From positions 6,093,001 to 6,157,000 of the forward strand of contig LR782234.1 of NCBI GenBank assembly GCA_902825215.1: DNA of 64,000 bases, read 5' to 3'. Of the stretch, positions 17,884-26,615 are shown one piece after another (the stretch's first letter is position 1; each line of letters starts with the position of its first letter). The notes beneath the pieces were generated by a model that saw nothing but the letters and a program-made list of their open reading frames with translations, made no database searches and was not told the DNA's origin. A program made the translations under genes and the position numbers. This DNA comes from Pseudomonas fluorescens. Its GTDB lineage: Bacteria > Pseudomonadota > Gammaproteobacteria > Pseudomonadales > Pseudomonadaceae.

Positions 17884-19634
17884 TGGTACACCTCTCCCTG
17901 TGTGCTTTTTACCCGCAGCTCATGGAATGAATTGAGACTGGCGTAAAGCGCGAAAAACTCGTTGAGTACCGAAGCGAAGACGAACAGATCGCCCTCGCCG
18001 ATATAGCCTTCCGGGTCGATGGTCAGTTCGGTGCGCAAGCCGCGCACCGGCAGGCCGCGATGCAAGCGGTCGACGTGGTGATGTTTGATGTGCTTGAGGC
18101 CGCCGAGCAGGCGTTTGCTGACCTTTTCTGCGTGCTGGTCGTAGTAGCGCGGCAAGTCGTAGGTTTCGAGAATCACCTTCAACGCATTGACGTCAGCCAG
18201 CGACAAGTAGTTAAGCGACATGTTGCTGATCAGCTTCCACAGGAAGTCACGGTTCAGCGGCGGCGCGAAACTCGGCGTCGCCGGGGTGATGTTGCGGAAG
18301 CTCAGGAACTCCGGCGTCTCCTCGCAGGCCATGCAGATGTCGCCGAGCTTGAGCTTTTTCGGCAGGTTCTGGTTGGTGCACATCAGCTCAATCGACAGGG
18401 TTTCGTGGGCTTCGGTGTGGCGGATGCCGAAGCTCAGGTAGGTGTCGAGGCCGTCATGCAGCAAGGACGAACGCTGGCGGATGCTGTAATGCGGACGGCT
18501 GTTGGGGACGTCGAAACTCGGGTCGTGCTCGAACGATTCGAACGGCACGTACTCCTGATAACCGAGGCCGCCGGGCTTCCAGCCGGTCACGGTTTCGACC
18601 GAGAACACACCGCAGTTTTCCAGGTCGTATTCCGCCGGCAGCAGCAGGTATTCGTCTTGCTTGCCGTCGAGACGGATCGGCAATGCATCGTGGGCAAACA
18701 GGTTGGCAATCGGCGTGCAGAACAGCTTGACGTTATCCAGCGTCGGACGCATGCGCATGATGCCGCTCTTGCGAATATCAAAACGCAGTTCGAGGCCGCG
18801 CATCTGCTTGAGCGTGTCTTCCGGCAGCGCCTTGAGGATGTCCAGACCGTTGACGTCGACGAAAAGGAATTTGTCCTGGAAGGCGAAGTATTCCTGCAGG
18901 TAACGATAGCCACGGAAGGTGTTCAGCGGATACGGGATCAACGCTTCTTCTTCGGCAAAGCCCACCGGTTTCACGCGGTCACCGGGAATCTTGAACGCCA
19001 TCGGCTTGCCGCTGACACCATCGATCGGCTTGCCGGCGCCGTCGAGCGGGATCAGCTCGATGCCGTCGAGGTTGCGCAGCAGGCTCAGGTACAGCATCTG
19101 GCTGATATAACGCTCACCGGCAAAGTGCAGACGCAGTTTGCTCAGTTCCAGCTCGCCGAGGTGGCCGTCGGCACTCATCTCCAGGCGCAGACTGAGCAGC
19201 GAGCCATCGCCCTTCACCGAATAATTCAGCGCGGCCAGATCCAGCGGCAGCACTTCGGTCGGGTAGCAAGTGCGGAAGCGGCAGCGCACGTCTTCGATCG
19301 GCTTGCTCTCGATCGGCGTATCGCGCTCAACCAGCAGCGCCGGCCCGGAACGCTTGAGCGGGTCGAACTGCAAAATGCTGAACGCCGGCAGCGGGCGCAT
19401 GTAGTTCGGCCACAGCAGCTGCATCAGCGAATGGCTGAGCTCCGGCAACTCGTCGTCGAGCTTCTGGCGCAAACGCCCGGTCAGGAACGCAAAGCCTTCC
19501 AGCAACCGCTCCACATCCGGATCCCGCCCGGCCTGCCCCAGATACGGCGCCAGCGCCGGACTACGCTCGGCGAAACGGCGACCGAGCTGGCGCAATGCGG
19601 TGAGTTCGCTTTGGTAGTAGTGGTTAAAGGACAT
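17847..19634 (-). CDS. tssF: TssF baseplate protein
   Basis: This 595-aa baseplate subunit starts MSFNHYYQSELTALRQLG and contains the conserved RDPDVERLLEGFAFLTGRL and PNYMRPLPAFSILQF segments. The start at 19634 is chosen because the family begins with this motif; an upstream extension of 19 codons has no such similarity. The gene follows a 113-bp gap after the small membrane protein at 19748-20062, and its 3' end overlaps tssG. In simple HSI-II-type clusters it would directly follow tssE. Here three cargo genes separate them. Confidence 0.95.
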   Translation of the reverse strand: MSFNHYYQSELTALRQLGRRFAERSPALAPYLGQAGRDPDVERLLEGFAFLTGRLRQKLDDELPELSHSLMQLLWPNYMRPLPAFSILQFDPLKRSGPALLVERDTPIESKPIEDVRCRFRTCYPTEVLPLDLAALNYSVKGDGSLLSLRLEMSADGHLGELELSKLRLHFAGERYISQMLYLSLLRNLDGIELIPLDGAGKPIDGVSGKPMAFKIPGDRVKPVGFAEEEALIPYPLNTFRGYRYLQEYFAFQDKFLFVDVNGLDILKALPEDTLKQMRGLELRFDIRKSGIMRMRPTLDNVKLFCTPIANLFAHDALPIRLDGKQDEYLLLPAEYDLENCGVFSVETVTGWKPGGLGYQEYVPFESFEHDPSFDVPNSRPHYSIRQRSSLLHDGLDTYLSFGIRHTEAHETLSIELMCTNQNLPKKLKLGDICMACEETPEFLSFRNITPATPSFAPPLNRDFLWKLISNMSLNYLSLADVNALKVILETYDLPRYYDQHAEKVSKRLLGGLKHIKHHHVDRLHRGLPVRGLRTELTIDPEGYIGEGDLFVFASVLNEFFALYASLNSFHELRVKSTQGEVYQWTPRMGLQPLL

Positions 19635-19747
19635 GTCGTTCGGTTTTCCGGATGTGTAGAGGATGAATGACTGATAAACATGCCCAGTCACTGCTCGCTC
19701 CCTTGCCGCGAGTAAGGACTGAATATCCGTTACCGCCAGCGCGAAGC

Positions 19748-20062
19748 TTAAAACAGCTCACTGAACACCCAATGATTGAAGCTGTATAACGCAGCCGAGA
19801 TCACGATAAACATCAACAGCACTGGCAAGCCGACCTGCAAATTCCGCTGTCGAAAGAAAATGGTCACAGCCCTTACAAAATAATAAAAAGCCACCACCAG
19901 CATCGGAATAAAACTCACGATGCAGAATAGAAAAACCCACTCATAGAAACTTACCGGCGCTGGCAAAGAATTCAGGTCAACAACATCAGGCGCTTTACGC
20001 GGATGCGTAAAAGACATCAGCAAGAACAGCGCTGACACAAAAAGATAAAAGTACCTGATCAA
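19748..20062 (-). CDS. Small three-helix membrane protein, probable immunity protein
   Basis: This 104-aa protein is very hydrophobic, with helices at about 3-17, 41-66 and 80-98. It starts with TTG directly after the stop of the hydrolase gene (TAATTG), with GGGG nine bases upstream inside that gene. A GTG eight codons in is the only nearby alternative. I recognise no family. Its position immediately after a probable lipolytic T6SS effector, the tight coupling and the shared low GC suggest an inner-membrane or periplasm-facing immunity protein protecting against that effector. This is inference from context only. Confidence 0.65.
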   Translation of the reverse strand: MIRYFYLFVSALFLLMSFTHPRKAPDVVDLNSLPAPVSFYEWVFLFCIVSFIPMLVVAFYYFVRAVTIFFRQRNLQVGLPVLLMFIVISAALYSFNHWVFSELF

Positions 20063-20968
20063 TTAACGAAGCCCCTTGGCGTACAGAAACTTCGCCAGTT
20101 CACGACGTCGTGACTTACCCTCTGCGTTATCGCCCGAGTAATAAAAATGACCACCGCCGTTGAGCATCTGCTGACCCAACTCGACGGATGCCTTCATGAG
20201 TTCTTCGTCGGAAATACCTGCATAGATAGGGTCGCCCTTGTCTTTCAGGTCGATGATCGTTGCGTTCTTGATGTTAGGGTGCGTGGTGACGGCGACCTTC
20301 AGGCTTTTATTGATCGGGGCGCCAATCAAGACAAGATGATCGACTTTCACCCCGGCGCGCGCGTAATAAATGGCACTGCGTGCGGCAATAACCGCGCCCC
20401 AGGAGTAGCCGACGATATTGAATTGGCCGACCTTGGGAACCGGTTTGTTTATCTGCAAAGCGCTCAACGGAAACTCGGTGGCCTTGATCTTGCTGATATC
20501 TCGACTGATTTTCATCGCCAACAGATCACCTGGAGGGGTACAAACAACCTCTTTGTAACTTCTTACGGTGACCATTCCGAACAGATATTTTTTCTCTATA
20601 TACTCGTTTCCATACTCACATTTTTGCAATTCGCCATACTCAAAAACTACAGGATCCTTTTCGTCCTGGTTATAAAGCACGACCGACGACGCATCGCTGA
20701 GCATGTCGGCGAGAGCAGGCACGTATTTGTCCATGCCTGTAATAAGAGATGAGTAATTCCCATAAACAGCATTGGATATACCGACCTCTTCAAATGCCGC
20801 GATCATGTCATCGTTATAGGCCCCGATCATCCCTGCGCCACCGAGAAAAACCGTAAGCCCATGCTCCACTGCGACGGGCTTAGGCTCAGGGCTCTGGGTC
20901 GGAGTACTCTGCAACGTAGTGACTTTGACGTAATTTCCGTTCGCTGTGGTTTTGGTATCTGCACCCAT
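20063..20968 (-). CDS. Putative T6SS effector, alpha/beta-hydrolase (lipase-like)
   Basis: This 301-aa protein starts 3 bp after the PAAR gene (TGATCAATG). It has a nucleophile elbow GYSWG with Ser189, inside NIVGYSWGAVIAARSAIYY. A plausible triad is completed by Asp246 (DKGDPIYAG) and His274 (NGGGHFYYS). FLGGAGMIGAYN near 41-52 could form the oxyanion hole. There is no signal peptide, as expected for a T6SS-delivered toxin. GC is much lower than in the flanking tss genes. The fold and context suggest a phospholipase or esterase of the broad Tle type, but I cannot place it in Tle1-Tle5. The substrate is unknown. Confidence 0.78.
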   Translation of the reverse strand: MGADTKTTANGNYVKVTTLQSTPTQSPEPKPVAVEHGLTVFLGGAGMIGAYNDDMIAAFEEVGISNAVYGNYSSLITGMDKYVPALADMLSDASSVVLYNQDEKDPVVFEYGELQKCEYGNEYIEKKYLFGMVTVRSYKEVVCTPPGDLLAMKISRDISKIKATEFPLSALQINKPVPKVGQFNIVGYSWGAVIAARSAIYYARAGVKVDHLVLIGAPINKSLKVAVTTHPNIKNATIIDLKDKGDPIYAGISDEELMKASVELGQQMLNGGGHFYYSGDNAEGKSRRRELAKFLYAKGLR

Positions 20969-20971
20969 TGA

Positions 20972-21478
20972 TCAGTCCCTCGAAGCGATGTAAATGTCGA
21001 TTTTCTCGGCATTTTTGTGGCGAGACACGCGATGGGTCAGACCCTGATCGTCAGTCACGCCTTCTTCTTCGGAACCATCTTCACGAACCAACAAGTAACG
21101 CGAATTGGCCATAGGCTTGCCAGCCGTATCCGTCAGGACAAACTGTTCGTCGAAACCTGGCATTACCACCGGCAACGGCGGCACAAACGGCGCCGGCGAA
21201 TGCGAATTGCCGATAATCACCGTCCCGGACCCAGCCGTGACCTTGTTGCCATGGGTCCCCACCGAATCAACCGTCGCGGCAGGCTTGCCGTTGATCAACA
21301 CAGTGGTCGCCAAACCGCCCGACATCGCACCACCACACGCCGAGGCATCGCCTTGGCGGGCGGCCGCGAGGCCGTCGAAGAACACGTCGCCGGAACCGGC
21401 GGCGATCGGGTTGGTGCCGTGGCCGGGGAGCGGGCAAGCGGTGGGGTCGGATACGCGTGCTGCGGGTTTGCCAGACAT
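20972..21478 (-). CDS. PAAR-domain spike-tip protein with C-terminal carrier extension
   Basis: This 168-aa protein has a PAAR domain (residues 1-95) with MSGKPAARVSDPTACP, GSGDVFFDGLAAARQGD and TVIIGNSH, typical of the proteins that sharpen VgrG and bind effectors. Residues 105-165 form an extension with FVLTDTAGKPMANSRYLL and GVTDDQGLTHRV, resembling a small beta-sandwich adaptor found in PAAR and VgrG carriers. It lies 11 bp after tssE and just before the hydrolase gene, so it probably loads that effector onto the spike. Confidence 0.92.
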   Translation of the reverse strand: MSGKPAARVSDPTACPLPGHGTNPIAAGSGDVFFDGLAAARQGDASACGGAMSGGLATTVLINGKPAATVDSVGTHGNKVTAGSGTVIIGNSHSPAPFVPPLPVVMPGFDEQFVLTDTAGKPMANSRYLLVREDGSEEEGVTDDQGLTHRVSRHKNAEKIDIYIASRD

Positions 21479-21489
21479 CGGGGATCTCC

Positions 21490-21897
21490 TTAGGTGACCT
21501 TGACTTGACCGCTGCCATCCAGGCGCGCGGAAAAACTGACCTGACGCTTGAACCCTTCAACTTCCAGCAGGCCTTCGATACTGAAGGCCAGGCGCAGTTG
21601 ATCGTGGTCACGCGGCAGGGAAATGACACGCACGTTGCTCAGGCGCGGCTCGTAGGCTTCGATGAAGCTTTCGATGGCCAGGCGGGCCTGACTCAGCGAG
21701 TCGTGCAGGCTCAGGCGCATGTCATTGAGATCGGGCAACCCGTAGTCGGCCAGCGTTTGCACGCTGCCGGCCCGGGTGCTGAGCATTTTGGCCAGATGGG
21801 CAGCCACCGACGCCATGGCAGAAACCTCAAGGCTCTTGCCATTGCGTAGTTGTGCGTCGCCGTTGAGGCGTTCGAACAGGCTGCCGTATCCGTCCAT
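21490..21897 (-). CDS. tssE: TssE baseplate protein (gp25-like)
   Basis: This 135-aa protein carries the GPW/gp25 lysozyme-like fold used as a structural baseplate wedge component, not as an enzyme. Family segments include SLFERLNGD at the start, ADYGLPDLNDM and a C-terminal beta region. It begins 9 bp after the tssC stop and is followed 11 bp later by the PAAR gene. Length is typical. Confidence 0.93.
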   Translation of the reverse strand: MDGYGSLFERLNGDAQLRNGKSLEVSAMASVAAHLAKMLSTRAGSVQTLADYGLPDLNDMRLSLHDSLSQARLAIESFIEAYEPRLSNVRVISLPRDHDQLRLAFSIEGLLEVEGFKRQVSFSARLDGSGQVKVT

Positions 21898-21906
21898 GAG
21901 TCGCTC

Positions 21907-23382
21907 TTACTCTTTGTCCAGCTTGCCAACCAGCGACAGGGTGAAATCGGCACCCATGTACTTGAAGTGCGGACGCACGTTCAAGCTCACGCGGTACCAG
22001 CCCGGCTCGCCTTCAACGTCGCTGACGATCACTTGCGCAGCGCGCAGCGGACGACGGCCACGCACTTCGGCGCTCGGGTTTTCCTGGTCGGCGACGTACT
22101 GACGGATCCACTTGTTCAGTTCCAGCTCGAGGTCGGTACGTTCTTTCCACGAACCGAGTTGCTCGCGCTGCAGCACTTTCAAGTAGTGAGCCAGGCGGTT
22201 GACGATCATCATGTACGGCAGTTGGGTGCCGAGCTTGTAGTTCAGCTCTGCCGCCTTGCCTTCTGCGCTGATGCCGAAGAACTTCGGCTTCTGCACCGAG
22301 CTTGCGGAGAAGAACGCCGCGTTATCGGAGCCTTTGCGCATGGTCAGGGAAATGAAGCCTTCCTCGGCCAGTTCGTATTCACGACGGTCGGATACCAGAA
22401 CCTCGGTAGGAATCTTGGTTTCGATTTCGCCCATGCTTTCGAAATGGTGCAACGGCAAGTCTTCAACCGCGCCACCGCTCTGCGGGCCGATGATGTTCGG
22501 GCACCAGCGGAATTTGGCGAAGCTGTCGGTCAGCTTGGTGCCGAACGCGTACGCGGTGTTGCCCCACAGGTAGTGCTCGTGGCTGTTGGCCACGGTTTCC
22601 TTGTAGACGAACGATTTGACCGGGTTTTCTTCCGGGTCGTACGGGTTGCGCAGCAGGAAACGCGGCACCGTCAGGCCAACGTAGCGGGAGTCTTCCGAAG
22701 TACGGAAGCTCTGCCATTTGGCGAATTGCGGGCCTTCGAAGTGGTCTTTCAGATCTTTCAGATCCGGCAGGCCGGTGAAGCTTTCCAGACCGAAGAATTT
22801 CGGGCCGGCGGCAGCGATGAACGGCGCGTGAGACATGCACGAAACGCTGGCCACGTACTGCATCAGCTTGACGTCTGGCGAGCTTGGCGACATGTAGTAG
22901 TTGGCGATGATCGCGCCCACAGGCTGACCACCGAACTGGCCGTATTCAGCGGTGTAGATGTGCTTGTACAGGCCCGACTGCATGACTTCCGGCGAATCTT
23001 CGAAATCGTCCAGCAGGTCTTCTTTGGAGACGTTGAGGATTTCGATCTTGATGTTTTCGCGGAAGTTGGTGCGGTCGACCAGCAACTGCAGGCCACGCCA
23101 CGACGATTCCAGCGCCTGGAAATCCGGGTGGTGCAGGATTTCGTCCATTTGACGGCTGAGCTTGGCATCGATCTCGGCGATCATGCGGTCAACCATGGCC
23201 TTCTTGACCGGCTCACCGTTGTTCTGCGGCTTGAGCAGTTCTTCGATAAACGCCGACACGCCACGCTTGGCGATGTCATAGGCTTCGTCGTCCGGAGTCA
23301 GACGGGTTTCGGCGATGATGCTGTCGAGAATGCTGTATTCGCCGCTGGCGGCGCTCTTCTCTTGTGCTGCGCTAGTGCTCAT
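21907..23382 (-). CDS. tssC: TssC sheath large subunit (VipB)
   Basis: This 491-aa protein is the large subunit of the contractile sheath. Hallmarks are LESSWRGLQLLVDRTNFREN minus its ends, EYGQFGGQPVGAIIANY and the C-terminal WYRVSLNVRPHFKYMGADF. It pairs with TssB, whose gene ends 25 bp upstream, to build the cogwheel sheath that ClpV later disassembles. No irregularity is seen. Confidence 0.97.
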   Translation of the reverse strand: MSTSAAQEKSAASGEYSILDSIIAETRLTPDDEAYDIAKRGVSAFIEELLKPQNNGEPVKKAMVDRMIAEIDAKLSRQMDEILHHPDFQALESSWRGLQLLVDRTNFRENIKIEILNVSKEDLLDDFEDSPEVMQSGLYKHIYTAEYGQFGGQPVGAIIANYYMSPSSPDVKLMQYVASVSCMSHAPFIAAAGPKFFGLESFTGLPDLKDLKDHFEGPQFAKWQSFRTSEDSRYVGLTVPRFLLRNPYDPEENPVKSFVYKETVANSHEHYLWGNTAYAFGTKLTDSFAKFRWCPNIIGPQSGGAVEDLPLHHFESMGEIETKIPTEVLVSDRREYELAEEGFISLTMRKGSDNAAFFSASSVQKPKFFGISAEGKAAELNYKLGTQLPYMMIVNRLAHYLKVLQREQLGSWKERTDLELELNKWIRQYVADQENPSAEVRGRRPLRAAQVIVSDVEGEPGWYRVSLNVRPHFKYMGADFTLSLVGKLDKE

Positions 23383-23407
23383 TGTGTTGGCTTCCTTGGC
23401 AAGAGTC

Positions 23408-23911
23408 TCAGGCGTCCGGGGCTGCGGCGTTCAGGCCCAGCTCACCGAGTACGCGACCACGGGATTCGTCGTCGGCGAGCACGCCTTCGATCGCTTTACG
23501 GAACGCAGGCGCGTTACCCAGCGGGCCTTTGAGGGCCACCAGCGCATCGCGCAGTTCCATCAGTTTTTTCAGCTCAGGCACTTGCTCGACCAGGCTGGCC
23601 GGGTTGAAGTCCTTCATCGAATTGACGCGCAGTTGCACAGCCAGCTCGTCGGCCTCGCCATCTTCCTGCAGACGGTTCGGCACGCTCAGCGTCAGACCCA
23701 GTTCTTGCTTGGCCAACACTTCATCGAAGGTCATCTTGTCGATGCTGATCGGCTTGCGATCTTCGATTTTGCGATCGTCCTTGCGGTGGGTGTAGTCACC
23801 GATTGCCAGCAGTTTCAGCGGCAGTTCAATCTCTTCCTGAGCACCGCCGGTGGCGGGTTTGAAGGTGACGTTGATGCGTTCCTTGGGGGCTACCGAGCCT
23901 TCTTTGGCCAT
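23408..23911 (-). CDS. tssB: TssB sheath small subunit (VipA)
   Basis: This 167-aa small sheath subunit starts MAKEGSVAPKERINVTF, the usual family start, at ATG 23911 with AAGGAGAA before it. The longer frame upstream overlaps the tssA stop region and is not expected to be used. Conserved LLAIGDYTHRKDDRKIEDR (residues about 40-58) supports the call. The C-terminal helix is the ClpV recognition region in characterised homologues. The gene is 32 bp after tssA and 25 bp before tssC. Confidence 0.96.
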   Translation of the reverse strand: MAKEGSVAPKERINVTFKPATGGAQEEIELPLKLLAIGDYTHRKDDRKIEDRKPISIDKMTFDEVLAKQELGLTLSVPNRLQEDGEADELAVQLRVNSMKDFNPASLVEQVPELKKLMELRDALVALKGPLGNAPAFRKAIEGVLADDESRGRVLGELGLNAAAPDA

Positions 23912-23943
23912 GGCTTTTCTCCTTGCGGTTGTGGCCCTGGGGC

Positions 23944-25506
23944 CTATTCGAGTACCACTTCGAGGTCGAGGTGGCACAGCCTGCGATAAATCTCTTCCTT
24001 GCGTTCACGTACGGCATGGTTCTGCGGCAACAACTCGCAGCAACTGTGCAGCAGGTGCAGCACTTCCAATGCAAGATCGGGCTCCCAGGCGTGCAGGCCT
24101 GAGTCCTGTAATGTCTGATCGAGGGTTTCTAGCTGGTTCTTGGCCAGTTCGTATTTCTTGGCCATGAAGCACAGCCGCGCGAGGGCGAACTGCCAGAAAA
24201 ACCGTTCGCGCCCGCCGTGGGCCGACTGCAGACCCTGCTTGAGAACCTGCACGGCCGGCTTGAGACCTTCCTTGCGCAGCAGTGGCAAGACGTCTTCGAG
24301 GGCCTTTTCCCAGGCTGGCTGGGTTTCGACGTTCTCGCTCTCGACCTTGCGCGGCGCACTGGCGCTTTGCAGGTGCGGCATGACGTTGGCGGCGATCCAC
24401 GCGCGGGTGGACGGATCGGCGAACGGCGCGCCGTCATGGAAGCGCAACTCGACAATGCCGGGCAGTCGCTGAACCAAAAGCGCGAAGTGGATTTCCACTT
24501 CGCGCATGGCCAATTCGGCGTTGAGGTTCTGGAGACATTCCCAGACCATCCTCTGGCCATCGAACCAGAACGGCGCCTTCGCCAGGCTCGCCTCCAGTTC
24601 CACCAGCAGGTCGGCGTATTTGCCCTGATCGAAACGGTCCTGATAGAGCTTGAGCTTTTCCAGCGGCAGGCCGCGCAACACGGTTATCTGCTCGGCGTTG
24701 CGCTCGGGCACCGCGTCGATAGTCATCCACAGCAACGTGCGGTTGAGACGCAGGGCGCGCAGGTCGGTGGCTTTCTGTTTCAGCCACCAGGCGCACAACG
24801 GCCGGGCGCTTTCCTGCTGGGCACGCAGGGCCTTGTGCGCATCGCGCTCGTTGTCGATCGGTGCGCCGGGAGTGAGCAGCTGGGTTGCGGCCTGCTTGAC
24901 CTGCGCCACCGCCGCGCCGACCACGCCGGGTGCCGGCTGATTGTCGGCGGCGCGCTGGATCATGGTTTTCAGGCGACGGGAGATCGGCAGCAGCAGCGGC
25001 GCGTCATCGCCCAGATGTTCAGTGCAAGCGGCTTCAAGACCGGCCAGGTGCTCGGAGAGCTGCCGGAACATTGGCAACTGCTCTTTGATCGCAATGTTTT
25101 CGGTAATGACTTGCTCGAGACGCGGCACCAGCCAGCCAATGGCGGCGGCACGGGTGCGCGGTTTGAGCGGGTGGACGTCGGCCCAGTTGTTTTCCGACAA
25201 ATGGTGCAGCAGACCGAGGCCGGCGAGCAGCCCGGGGAAGGATTCGCGCTGGTACAACGACCAGGTCAGCCAGGCGCCGACACGCAGATCCTTGGATTGG
25301 GTACGCAGCAGGTTTTCGCTGTTTTCGCGGATTTTCAGCCAGTCGATCTGCCCGCTTTCGTGCATCGACGAGGCTTTGGCCAGCTCGCTTTCCAGCGCCT
25401 CGAATTCGCTCGAAAAACGAACGTCTTCGCCCGCGAAATTCTCTTTGGAAACAGAGACTTTTGCGAGTTCGAGGTAATGGGCGGAAAGTTTGCTTGAGTA
25501 GGACAT
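23944..25506 (-). CDS. tssA: TssA, ImpA-domain T6SS protein, first gene of the locus
   Basis: This 520-aa protein has the ImpA_N domain (about 10-150, including DWLKIRENSENLL and WLTWSLYQRESFPGL) and an alpha-helical C-terminal domain of the VasJ kind. TssA organises priming and sheath polymerisation with the baseplate. It is the first gene of the minus-strand locus and probably follows the main promoter. The start codon is part of an RsmA/CsrA-like motif, CATGGATG, so translation may be under Gac/Rsm control. The Shine-Dalgarno sequence is weak, which would fit such control. Confidence 0.94.
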   Translation of the reverse strand: MSYSSKLSAHYLELAKVSVSKENFAGEDVRFSSEFEALESELAKASSMHESGQIDWLKIRENSENLLRTQSKDLRVGAWLTWSLYQRESFPGLLAGLGLLHHLSENNWADVHPLKPRTRAAAIGWLVPRLEQVITENIAIKEQLPMFRQLSEHLAGLEAACTEHLGDDAPLLLPISRRLKTMIQRAADNQPAPGVVGAAVAQVKQAATQLLTPGAPIDNERDAHKALRAQQESARPLCAWWLKQKATDLRALRLNRTLLWMTIDAVPERNAEQITVLRGLPLEKLKLYQDRFDQGKYADLLVELEASLAKAPFWFDGQRMVWECLQNLNAELAMREVEIHFALLVQRLPGIVELRFHDGAPFADPSTRAWIAANVMPHLQSASAPRKVESENVETQPAWEKALEDVLPLLRKEGLKPAVQVLKQGLQSAHGGRERFFWQFALARLCFMAKKYELAKNQLETLDQTLQDSGLHAWEPDLALEVLHLLHSCCELLPQNHAVRERKEEIYRRLCHLDLEVVLE

Positions 25507-25511
25507 CCATG
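25504..25511 (-). promoter_or_regulatory. RsmA/CsrA-like motif overlapping the tssA start
   Basis: CATGGATG on the minus strand matches the CANGGAYG consensus exactly, and its last three bases are the tssA start codon. Flanking AGG and CCT could form a short imperfect stem that puts GGA in a TGGA loop. RsmA is known to repress T6SS loci in P. aeruginosa. Binding here is inference. Confidence 0.5.
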
Positions 25512-26071
25512 GCCTTTATTAAGGATTACAGTCGTGCGGGCGAATAGAGTGTCAGCCACGCGGGACAGTATCGAAGAGCAGTTCAGCGACTCATCCAATT
25601 GAGATGTGCTCTTTCAAGTGGGCGCATCGTAATCACAATGATGGCCACTAGCAAGCATCTGATTAAACAACAAGACGAAGTGTTCTTTGTTTGTTGTAGG
25701 AGGTTTCCTTATATCCTCTCAGGGTATCCCTGATACCCCCTTCGCCTGTGCATTCGCGCGAGACACGCCTGAAACCCTCGATCCAGAGCGCTCGTTCCAA
25801 AACCCCGCAACGCCCGTATGTGTGCTGGCGAAGAAGGCTCGGAGCATGACCGCTTTTGAAAAATCCGGATGTAGGATGATTCCGAAAGACTTCGGTATTG
25901 TTTCAACACATCGCTGCGTGACAACAAAACAACATTAAAAGTGCCATCATCTTGATAGCATTTATAAAAAATTATTAATCGCCCGAAGGTATGCAAAGCC
26001 GCCGCGCTAATCAAAAGCCCTTTATTAACGCCTTTGGCATTAGCACGCCCTGCTCACTAATTGGCGGACAT
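25512..26071. other. Non-coding region between tssA and the HU gene
   Basis: About 560 bp of relatively AT-rich DNA that should contain the tssA promoter. I searched the minus strand near tssA for a GG-N10-GC sigma54 pattern and found none. A 101-codon frame at 25709-26014 (minus) has no recognisable motif and shows no coding character. No repeat or RNA gene is recognised. Confidence 0.6.
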
Positions 26072-26111
26072 AAAAAATGGGCATTCGACCGCAATCGATA
26101 TGCCCATTTTT
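26072..26111 (-). terminator. Terminator of the HU gene
   Basis: A 12-bp stem, AAAAATGGGCAT paired with ATGCCCATTTTT, with a 15-nt loop. On the minus strand the T-run follows the stem directly, 38 bp after the HU stop. The A-rich opposite arm could also stop plus-strand readthrough. Confidence 0.85.
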
Positions 26112-26149
26112 CCCAGCGGTTCTCCCGTTATTCAGGAGGTTCGCCGCAA

Positions 26150-26425
26150 TTAAGGATTAACGCTGTCTTTCAACGATTTGCCTGGCTTGAACGCAACGGT
26201 GTTGCTGGCTTTGATCTTCACCGGTTCGCCGGTTTGCGGGTTTTTGCCGGTGCGGGCGCCGCGGTGGCGTTGCAGGAAGGTGCCGAAACCAACCAGCGTC
26301 ACGCTGTCCTTGCGGTGCAGGGCGCCGGTGATTTCTTCGAGGACGGCGTTGAGGACGCGATTGGCCTGTTCTTTGGTCAGGTCTGCTTTTTCCGCGATGG
26401 CGGCGGCGAGTTCTGGTTTACGCAT
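26150..26425 (-). CDS. hupA: HU-family DNA-binding protein
   Basis: This 91-aa histone-like protein bends and compacts DNA as a dimer. The start MRKPELAAAIAEKADLTKEQ (20 residues) and VTLVGFGTFLQRHRGARTG are classic HU. The DNA-binding arm GKNPQTGEPVKIKASNTVAF (20 residues) carries the conserved intercalating proline. Its place beside rubredoxin reductase matches the P. aeruginosa PA5348 and P. putida hupA neighbourhood. It is monocistronic with its own terminator. Confidence 0.93.
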   Translation of the reverse strand: MRKPELAAAIAEKADLTKEQANRVLNAVLEEITGALHRKDSVTLVGFGTFLQRHRGARTGKNPQTGEPVKIKASNTVAFKPGKSLKDSVNP

Positions 26426-26615
26426 TAGTGAAGCCCCTTTGACGGTTTTTTGTTGTTATGTCCGTGCTGTTCTCGTTGGAACAGCGCCCAAGGCGCCGCA
26501 GGCTCTACTCTGCGGCAGACGGGAGTGAGAATGGCACGCGGATACGGGCGACGCCAGTCTCCCCGCGACCTTTGTCGGGGCAAAAGCGGGGTGTTTACGA
26601 CAGAACGACCGGCAT

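Noticed and set aside
25512..25700. Sigma54 promoter for tssA
   Set aside because: I searched for GG-N10-GC in the minus-strand upstream region and found no acceptable -24/-12 pair, although a sigma54 activator is encoded in the locus.
25709..26014. 101-codon minus-strand frame between tssA and the HU gene
   Set aside because: No ribosome site, no motif, unusual composition. It looks like chance open sequence in a non-coding gap.
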